The notes beneath the pieces were generated by a model. The model searched no databases and was not told where the DNA came from. It saw nothing but the letters and a program-made list of their open reading frames with translations. Positions 14,696 through 20,230 of a stretch of 20,230 nucleotides of DNA are shown piece after piece (the stretch's first letter is position 1; every line of letters begins with the position of its first letter). This DNA comes from Betaproteobacteria bacterium (GTDB lineage: Bacteria; Pseudomonadota; Gammaproteobacteria; Burkholderiales; SG8-41), in the NCBI GenBank assembly GCA_025356695.1, contig JANXSE010000189.1:1-20230 (forward strand), given 5' to 3'. The translations under genes were made by a program, and so were the position numbers.

Positions 14696-15594
14696 GTGCG
14701 CAACTGCCGCGCGCCATCGAGCTGGTCATCGGCTTTTCGCCGGGCAGCATGTCGGATGACATTGCGAAAATGCTCGTCGACGCCTTGCGCGCGGAATGTG
14801 GAATTGCATTGACCGTTACGCGGCAACTCGGTTCGAATGGCATTGCCGCCGCGCTTCATGTCGCTGCGCGCGCCGCAGATGGCACCACCGTGTTCATGGC
14901 AACCCTCGGCACGCATGCGATCGCGCCGCTGCTCAATACGCCGGCGCCGTACGATCCGCTGTGCGATTTCGCGCCGGTGTCGCTGCTGACGCAGTCGCCG
15001 CTGCTGCTGGCCTGCCATCCGTCGCTCGGTGTGCACTCGGTGGCCGAATTGATTGCGCGCGCGCAGCGCGAGCCGCCGCTCACCTACGCCACGTCGGCGA
15101 TCGGCGGCGCACCGCATCTGGCCGCGTCTTTGTTCGAATCGATCACCGGCACGGCCATGCGCCACGCGCGTTACGACGAAACCGAACAACTCTATCGCGA
15201 TCTTGAAGCGGGCAGGGTCGCGCTGAGCTTCAACAATATCGCGTCCATGCTGTCGCGCTGCAAACGCGGCGCGCTGATGGCACTGGGCGTCTCGACAGTC
15301 ACGCGCAGTGCCGTCGCGCCCGAACTGCCGACGCTGGCCGAAGCCGGTGCGCCGGGTTATGAGATGAGCAACTGGACCGGCATCGTTGCGCCACCGGCCA
15401 CACCGCGGGATGTGGCCGCAGTGTTAAGCGATGTGTTTGCCGCGGCATTGCGCGCGCCGCGCACCAGCGCGCTGCTGGCGGCGCAGGGCATCACGCCGCG
15501 CGGCACCTCGCCGCAGGAATTCACGGATTTCATGAGCGCGGAACGCGAACGTTGGCGCAGTGTAGTGGCACGCATCGCCGCGACGCCGGCCTGA
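14692..15594 (+). CDS. Divergent TctC/Bug-like protein without a signal peptide
   Basis: GTG 14692 overlaps the previous stop (GTGA) and gives 300 residues, starting SAQLPRAIELVIGFSPG, which corresponds to the mature N-terminus of normal Bug proteins. The in-frame extension to 14653 adds no hydrophobic stretch, so no export signal is visible. Conserved ligand loops have changed: SPGSMSDD for PGGGTD, TRQLGSNGIA for DNRPGAGG, AADGTTVFMA for PDGYTLL, and HARYDETEQLY for VPYKG. The fold is still clear from YDPLCDFAPVSLL, LGVSTVTRSAVAPELPTLAEAGAPGYE and NWTGIVAPP. It may be a cytoplasmic binding or regulatory protein, or a decaying duplicate. Coupling to the upstream Bug gene suggests coordinated production. 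Confidence 0.85.
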   Translation: MSAQLPRAIELVIGFSPGSMSDDIAKMLVDALRAECGIALTVTRQLGSNGIAAALHVAARAADGTTVFMATLGTHAIAPLLNTPAPYDPLCDFAPVSLLTQSPLLLACHPSLGVHSVAELIARAQREPPLTYATSAIGGAPHLAASLFESITGTAMRHARYDETEQLYRDLEAGRVALSFNNIASMLSRCKRGALMALGVSTVTRSAVAPELPTLAEAGAPGYEMSNWTGIVAPPATPRDVAAVLSDVFAAALRAPRTSALLAAQGITPRGTSPQEFTDFMSAERERWRSVVARIAATPA

Positions 15595-15650
15595 CATTGA
15601 CCGCTGCCAATGAAGCGGCGATGATCGAATGCAAGGGGGAGTGTAAATAA

Positions 15651-17267
15651 ATGAGTGATACGCAAATCGTTCTCGATCCGGTGGCGCCGGCCGGCGTGGC
15701 CGGTGAAAGCGCGGCCTTTCGTCCGCTGGCCTCGCTCGCCGGCAAGGTTGTCGGCTTCATCGACAACTCGAAACCGAACTTCAGTTTTCTCGCTGACGAT
15801 CTCGGTGAATTGCTGATGTCGAAATACGGCGTGAAAAAAATCGTCAGGCACCGCAAACCGACCGCCTCGGTGTCGGCTTCGCCGCAGGTGTTCGCCGATA
15901 TCAAGAAAGAGTGCGACCTCGTCATCACCGGCTCCGGCGACTGAGGGGGCTGCACGTCGTGGAGTGTCCACGACAGTGTAGAGGCGGCGAAGCAGGGCCT
16001 GACCGCGCTGGTGGTGTGTTCGACCGCCTTCATCACGCTTGGCCGTTCGCAGTTGAAGGCCTTGGGCGGCGGCAGTCTGCCGATCGCGGTGATGCCGCAT
16101 CCCTTCGGCGTGCGCACCCGTGCGCAGGTACGCGAACTCGCCGAGACCTTCGTCGATGAAATCGTGCGCCTCGCCGCCGGCGGCGCCGATAAAACGGCGC
16201 AGGCATCGAAGGCCGTTGCTGCGAAGCCCGCCGGTGCAGCCACCGTCGCATTGCCAAACGATCTGATCGCCTTCAATGAAGAATGCGAACGCCGCCGCTG
16301 GAGCGATGGACTGCCGCTGGTGCCGCCGACGGTATCGCGCGTCGAACAGATGCTCGCCGGCAGCAAGCGCGCGCGGCATGCAGTGGTGGCGCGCGTCGCG
16401 CCGGGCTTCGGCGAGGCGAGTGTTGAACGCATCGCCATCAACGCGGTGATGGCGGGCTGCCGCCCCGATTGTCTGCCGGTGCTGATTGCCGCCGTCGAGG
16501 CGGTGGCCGAACAGCCGTTTAATATTCAGGGCATACAGGCGACCACTAATTCGGCCGCACCGTGGATCATCGTCAACGGCCCGCTGGCGACGACGCTGGG
16601 CTTGAATTCCGGCCTGAACTGTCTCGGGCAGGGTGCGCGCGCCAACGCCACGTTGGGCCGCGCGCTACGCCTCATTCTGCAGAACATCGGCGGCGCACTG
16701 CCCGGCGAGATGGACCGTGCCACGCACGGACAGCCGGGCAAATACAGTTTTTGCTGTGCGGAGAACGAAGCCGCCAATCCGTGGGCGCCGCTGCATGTCG
16801 AGCGCGGCTTTCGTGCCGATGAAAATGTCGTCACCGTGGTCGGTGCCGCAGGTACGCTGAATCTCAATTCGCATTCGAAAGACGCGGCCGATCTTCTGCG
16901 CGTGATTGCCACCAGCATGATCTATCCGACCAGCAATGACTTTCACTTCGCCGGAGAACCGTGGCTGATTCTCTCGCCCGAACACGCCGAGGTGCTTAAA
17001 CGCGGCGGCTACGACAAGGTCAAACTCAAGGAAGCAATCTGGGCGCTGTCGAAAATGCCGGCCGCGCGTTTCGCGCGCAAGGACTATGACCGCGCCGAAC
17101 ACACGCGCAGCGGCGAGCTTGGTGGTTTCTCGCCTGAAACGCTGGTGCCGATTTCACCAAGTCCGCACGATATCGGCATTATCGTTGCCGGCGGCCCCGG
17201 CACGCATTCGGTTTACGTGCCGACCTTCGGCCAGACGCGCGCGGTGTCGCGCCGCATCACGCCATGA
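15651..17267 (+). CDS. Fused UGSC-like selenoprotein plus partner domain; in-frame UGA at 15942-15944 (Sec98)
   Basis: The frame from ATG 15651 (GGGGGAG ribosome site) stops at TGA 15942-15944, continues open in the same frame and ends at TGA 17265-17267. Reading the first TGA as Sec gives 538 residues. Residues 1-170 are a UGSC-like domain with GSGD-U-GGCTSWSVHDSV, aligned with GVGA-U-GSCTSATVRDTV of the protein at 2054. U98 and C101 form UxxC. An Ala/Lys-rich linker (about 178-200) leads to a domain homologous to the separate partner gene at 2596: RRRWSDGLPLVPPT, ERIAINAVMAGCRPDCLPV, GQGARANATLGRALRL, HGQPGKYSFC. The C-terminal CQCVC cluster of the stand-alone partner is absent. A strong hairpin follows the UGA. 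The stop overlaps the next Bug gene by ATGA. Probably cytoplasmic; reaction unknown. Confidence 0.9.
15951..15980 (+). promoter_or_regulatory. Candidate bacterial SECIS hairpin in the coding sequence
   Basis: GTCGTGG (15956-15962) pairs perfectly with CCACGAC (15968-15974) around the loop AGTGT. TGCAC and GTGTA extend the stem below a single bulged A (15975), with one G-T pair. The loop begins 18 bases after the UGA and has G at loop position 2, as expected for SelB-binding hairpins. Its GTG-containing five-base loop resembles the hairpin at 2357-2373. Confidence 0.72.
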
Positions 17268-18223
17268 CGTTGCGCGCGATTGCATTGCTGTTAGTTTGCA
17301 GCGCAGTCGTGATAGTTGCGCAGGCCGCCGAATATCCGGACCGCGCAGTGCGCGTGATCGTCACCTTTCCCGCCGGCGGCGGCACCGACATCGTCGCGCG
17401 CATGGTGATACAGAAACTCGCCGAGCGCATCGGCGGCAGTTTTGTCATCGACAACCGCGGCGGTGCCGGCGGCACCATCGGCACCGACCTGTTGGCGAAA
17501 GCGCCGGCCGACGGTTACACCATTGGCGTGGTGAGCGGCAGCCACACCATCAATCCCAGTCTCTATAAAAAGTTGCCGTTCGACAGCGTGCGCGATTTCG
17601 CGCCCGTTGCCATGCTGGTGACCGGCCCGGGTCTGCTCGTCGTGCATCCGTCTTTGCCGGCGCGTACGGTGCGCGAGCTGATCACGCTGGCACGTGCACT
17701 GCACGGCGGTTTGCTCTATGCATCGGCGGGCAACGGCACGCCGCCGCATCTGGCCGCCGAACTCTTCAAGCTGATGACCAACACGCAGATCGGCCATGTG
17801 CCCTACAAAGGCAACGCGCAGGCGATGACCGATCTGATTGCGGGGCAGACCGCGATGTCGTTCCCGACGATTCCTTCGGCACTGCCGCATGTGCAGACGG
17901 CGAAGCTGCGCGCGCTGGGGGTCACCAGCGCGAAACGCGTCAGCGCGCTGCCCAACATTCCGGCGATTGCCGAGACGGTGGCTGGCTACGACGGCAGTGC
18001 CTGGTATGGCGTGATGGCGCCTGCCGGCACGCCGGCCGCCATCGTCACGCGGTTGCATGGCGAGTTGATGGCGGCGCTGCTCACGCCGGAGCTGAAAGAC
18101 AAACTTGTTGCGCAGGGCCTCGAACCGGCGTCGTATACACCGGAAGAATTTTCGGCGCTGATCGTGAGCGAACTCGCCAAGTGGGCGAAGGTCGTGGCGG
18201 CGGCGGGTGTCAAAAACGAATAG
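17264..18223 (+). CDS. TctC/Bug-family substrate-binding protein coupled to the fused selenoprotein
   Basis: This 319-residue receptor starts within the selenoprotein stop (ATGA, 17264-17267), so it is translationally coupled. Residues 1-21 are a signal peptide (MTLRAIALLLVC, then VIVAQA-A). Motifs: VTFPAGGGTDIVARMV, FVIDNRGGAGGT, APADGYTIGV, KLPFDSVRDFAPV, HVPYKGNAQAMTDL, RALGVTSAKR, and VAGYDGSAWYG. The ELFKLMTNTQI segment is identical in DNA over 34 bases to the Bug gene at the left edge. As with the gene at 3678, a Bug receptor directly follows the UGSC/partner module, which suggests delivery or sensing of the module's substrate. It lies 9 bases before the amidohydrolase start. Confidence 0.95.
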   Translation: MTLRAIALLLVCSAVVIVAQAAEYPDRAVRVIVTFPAGGGTDIVARMVIQKLAERIGGSFVIDNRGGAGGTIGTDLLAKAPADGYTIGVVSGSHTINPSLYKKLPFDSVRDFAPVAMLVTGPGLLVVHPSLPARTVRELITLARALHGGLLYASAGNGTPPHLAAELFKLMTNTQIGHVPYKGNAQAMTDLIAGQTAMSFPTIPSALPHVQTAKLRALGVTSAKRVSALPNIPAIAETVAGYDGSAWYGVMAPAGTPAAIVTRLHGELMAALLTPELKDKLVAQGLEPASYTPEEFSALIVSELAKWAKVVAAAGVKNE

Positions 18224-18232
18224 GGAACTATC

Positions 18233-19108
18233 ATGTCAAACGCCATCGTCGCACCGACCATCCCCGGCCCGATCGCCGATACGCGCAAACCGAAGTTCGT
18301 CATGCCGCGCGGCGCTTGCGATTGCCACGCGCACCTGTTCGGCCCACAGGCTAAATACGCGTATGCGGCAAACCGCCGCTACACGCCGCCCGACGCCACG
18401 GCGGACGATTACATTAAGATGCTGCGCACGATCGGTGTCGATCGCGCGGTGCTGGTGCAGCCCAGCGCCTACATGACCGACAACACGGTGATTCTCGATG
18501 CGCTGGCGGAAAACAAATTTCCGTTCCGCGCGGTGGCCGTGGTCAACGACGAAGTCAGCGACGCCGAACTCGCGCGCATGCACAATCTTGGCGTACGCGG
18601 CTTGCGGTTGAATCTGCGCAATAGCAATGGTGTGCCGGGCGACCTCGCGCCACGATTGGCCGCGCGCATCGCGCCGCTCGGTTGGCATTTGCAGTTCCGC
18701 ATCAACGCCGAAGACTTCACCGCCATCGGGCCGATGCTGCGCGCATTGCCGGTCGATTTCATCATCGATCACATCGGCCAGGTGCCGATTGCCGACGGTG
18801 TCAACGGTGCGGCCTTTCGCGCCATTCTCGATCTCACGCAGGGCGGTCGCTGCTGGGTGAAGCTCTCCGCGCCCATGCGCATGAGCGCGCGCGATTACCC
18901 CTATGCCGACGTCACGCCGCTGGTGCATGCACTGGTTGTCGCCGCGCCCGAGCGCATGGTGTGGGCAAGCGACTGGCCGCACACCACGCTGACCTGTGCC
19001 ATGCCCAACGATGGCGACCTCGTGGATCTGCTGCCCGAGTGGATTCCGGATGCGGCCACGCAGCAGAAAATCCTCGTCGACAATCCGGCGCGGTTGTACG
19101 GATTCTGA
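18233..19108 (+). CDS. Amidohydrolase-2 family protein, LigI-like (2-pyrone-4,6-dicarboxylate lactonase type)
   Basis: This 291-residue cytoplasmic TIM-barrel hydrolase has AGGGAA about 6 bases before the ATG. PRGACDCHAHLFGP gives the HxH motif (His32, His34), and KYAYAANRRYTPPDAT is close to the equivalent strand of LigI, the PDC lactonase of protocatechuate 4,5-cleavage. Further features: VDRAVLVQPSAYMTDN, LGVRGLRLNLRNSN, VDFIIDHIGQVP, CWVKLSAPMRMS, and VWASDWPHT with the catalytic Asp247. It probably hydrolyses a lactone or cyclic ester of a polycarboxylic acid without needing a metal. No other lig genes are present, so the substrate may be a different lactone. It is the fourth function in the unit with selenoprotein and Bug receptor. 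Confidence 0.91.
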   Translation: MSNAIVAPTIPGPIADTRKPKFVMPRGACDCHAHLFGPQAKYAYAANRRYTPPDATADDYIKMLRTIGVDRAVLVQPSAYMTDNTVILDALAENKFPFRAVAVVNDEVSDAELARMHNLGVRGLRLNLRNSNGVPGDLAPRLAARIAPLGWHLQFRINAEDFTAIGPMLRALPVDFIIDHIGQVPIADGVNGAAFRAILDLTQGGRCWVKLSAPMRMSARDYPYADVTPLVHALVVAAPERMVWASDWPHTTLTCAMPNDGDLVDLLPEWIPDAATQQKILVDNPARLYGF

Positions 19109-19184
19109 GATGGCGCAGCGCCGTACGTCGCCGGCGGCAGTCGCGGGTTATGATGTGAAAAAACAGCCCTCGGAGGAGAACACC

Positions 19185-20230
19185 ATGGCAAGCCACGACG
19201 AAATCATCGCCCGCCGCCGCCAGTTGCTGAAATGGATGTCGGCGAGCCCCCTGCTCGCCGTGCCCGGCGTCAGCAGCCTCGCCGCGGACAATCCGGTGTT
19301 CGCACCCAACCGCCTGCCCGACCCCGTCATGTGGGCGCCGCGCACCTTCGACAAGCTCATTTCGAATCCGAAAGAAGCGATCAACGTGTTCGACTTCGAA
19401 GCGGTGGCGCGTTCGCGCGTGCCGCCGGCGCACTTCGGTTACATGGCCGCCGGCATCGACGACGATACCACGCTGCGCGCCAACCGCGAGGCCTTCCTCA
19501 AATATTATCTGCGTCCGCGCCGCATGGTCGATGTGTCGAAGGTCGACATGAGCGTCGAAATCTTCGGCATCAAATACGACAATCCGATTTTCATTTCGCC
19601 CACCGGCGGCAACAAGGCCTATCACGCCGACGGTGAGATGGCCGTCTCGCGCGCAGCGAAGGCCGGCAATCATCTGCAGATGCTGTCCACTGCGGCCACC
19701 ATTTCGATCAACGATGCGGTCGCCACGCGCGGCGCGCCGGTGTGGTTCCAGCTCTATGCCACGTCCGACCGCGATATCGCCTATGCGCTGGTCAAACGCG
19801 CCGAAAACGCCGGCTCGCAGGCGGTGGTCGTCACCATCGACCGCGTCGGCGGGCGCAATCAGGAGGCGCTGTTCCGTCTGCGCCGCGGCGATTACCGCGA
19901 ATGCCGCGTCTGTCACGATTCGGCGGAAGGCGGCGGTGGTGGCGGCAACCGTGATCGCCGTCCAAATTACGACGGCATCGATCTGTCGAAGGCGCGCAGC
20001 ATGCAGTCCGACAATCTGACCTGGGATTTCATTCGCCAGTTGCGCGACAAAACCAAAATGAAAATCGTGCTGAAGGGCATCCTTGTCGCCGAAGACGCCA
20101 AGCTCGCTGTCGAACACGGGGCCGACGGGATACTGGTGTCTAACCACGGCGGCCGCGGTGAAGACAACGGTCGCGGCGCCATCGATTCGCTACCCGAAGT
20201 GATTGAGGCGGTGAACGGCCGTTTGCCGGT
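19185..20230 (+). CDS. Tat-exported FMN-dependent alpha-hydroxy-acid oxidase/dehydrogenase with CXXCH motif (cut by right edge)
   Basis: Start ATG 19185 has GGAGGAG at 19172-19178. The first 348 residues are visible and the gene runs off the window. ARRRQLLKW (residues 9-17) followed by a moderately hydrophobic stretch to VSSLAAD is a twin-arginine signal, as expected for a cofactor-loaded exported protein. FMN-dependent hydroxy-acid dehydrogenase features: AHFGYMAAGIDDDTTLRANR, ISPTGGNKAYHADGE, VWFQLYATSD, VVVTIDRV, catalytic Lys297 (VLKGI), and His321/Arg324 (SNHGGRG). Between barrel strands lies YRECRVCHDS (residues 237-246) and a six-Gly run. Cys240, Cys243 and His244 form CXXCH, which binds heme c in exported proteins. 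Likely oxidises a lactate-, mandelate- or glycolate-like acid. Substrate and heme are inferred. Confidence 0.9.
   Translation, partial: MASHDEIIARRRQLLKWMSASPLLAVPGVSSLAADNPVFAPNRLPDPVMWAPRTFDKLISNPKEAINVFDFEAVARSRVPPAHFGYMAAGIDDDTTLRANREAFLKYYLRPRRMVDVSKVDMSVEIFGIKYDNPIFISPTGGNKAYHADGEMAVSRAAKAGNHLQMLSTAATISINDAVATRGAPVWFQLYATSDRDIAYALVKRAENAGSQAVVVTIDRVGGRNQEALFRLRRGDYRECRVCHDSAEGGGGGGNRDRRPNYDGIDLSKARSMQSDNLTWDFIRQLRDKTKMKIVLKGILVAEDAKLAVEHGADGILVSNHGGRGEDNGRGAIDSLPEVIEAVNGRLP

Noticed and set aside
18912..20147. Long minus-strand open frame (411 codons) opposite the amidohydrolase and FMN oxidase
   Set aside because: It covers two recognisable plus-strand genes and their gap, and has no recognisable protein features.

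Overview
The window is high-GC DNA, by eye a little above 60%. It is dominated by TctC/Bug-type periplasmic solute-binding proteins: nine copies, one of them cut by the left edge. No TctA or TctB membrane partners are present. Expansion of orphan Bug receptors is typical of Burkholderiales and related Betaproteobacteria, so I infer a metabolically versatile betaproteobacterium. Two genes need in-frame UGA decoding, so the host should carry selA/selB/selC/selD elsewhere. Gene density is high, with many ATGA/GTGA overlaps.

Region 1 (1-1881): the tail of a Bug gene, a 65-residue protein, an imperfect inverted pair of C/G-rich palindromes, and a convergent Bug gene on the minus strand. Region 2 (1882-4655): a divergent promoter region drives a three-gene plus-strand unit. 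It encodes a UGSC-type selenoprotein (UGA at 2336), a 359-residue partner whose start overlaps it by ATGA, and a Bug receptor. Region 3 (4669-6061, minus strand): a frameshifted VOC/glyoxalase-like gene and a CysB-type LysR regulator.

Region 4 (6062-10253): an intergenic region with a palindromic repeat and candidate LysR sites. It is followed by SucC/SucD-like CoA ligase subunits (ATGA overlap), a double-hotdog MaoC-like dehydratase, and an isochorismatase-fold hydrolase without the usual Cys. This reads as CoA activation of an acid followed by hydration/dehydration. Region 5 (10311-15594): five consecutive Bug-family genes, most of them overlapping. The third carries a 416-bp, hairpin-rich element with terminal inverted repeats across its 5' end. 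The fifth has no signal peptide and has lost the usual ligand-loop motifs.

Region 6 (15651-20230): a second selenoprotein (UGA at 15942) in which the UGSC-like domain is fused to the domain that is a separate gene in region 2. After it come a Bug receptor (ATGA overlap), a LigI-like amidohydrolase, and the start of a Tat-exported FMN-dependent alpha-hydroxy-acid oxidase with a CXXCH motif.

The main result is the repeated unit of UGSC-type selenodomain, partner domain and Bug receptor. It occurs once as separate genes and once as a fusion, and each copy has a hairpin just after the UGA. This suggests a selenium-dependent redox or hydrolytic step tied to uptake of an organic acid. The substrate and reaction are unknown.
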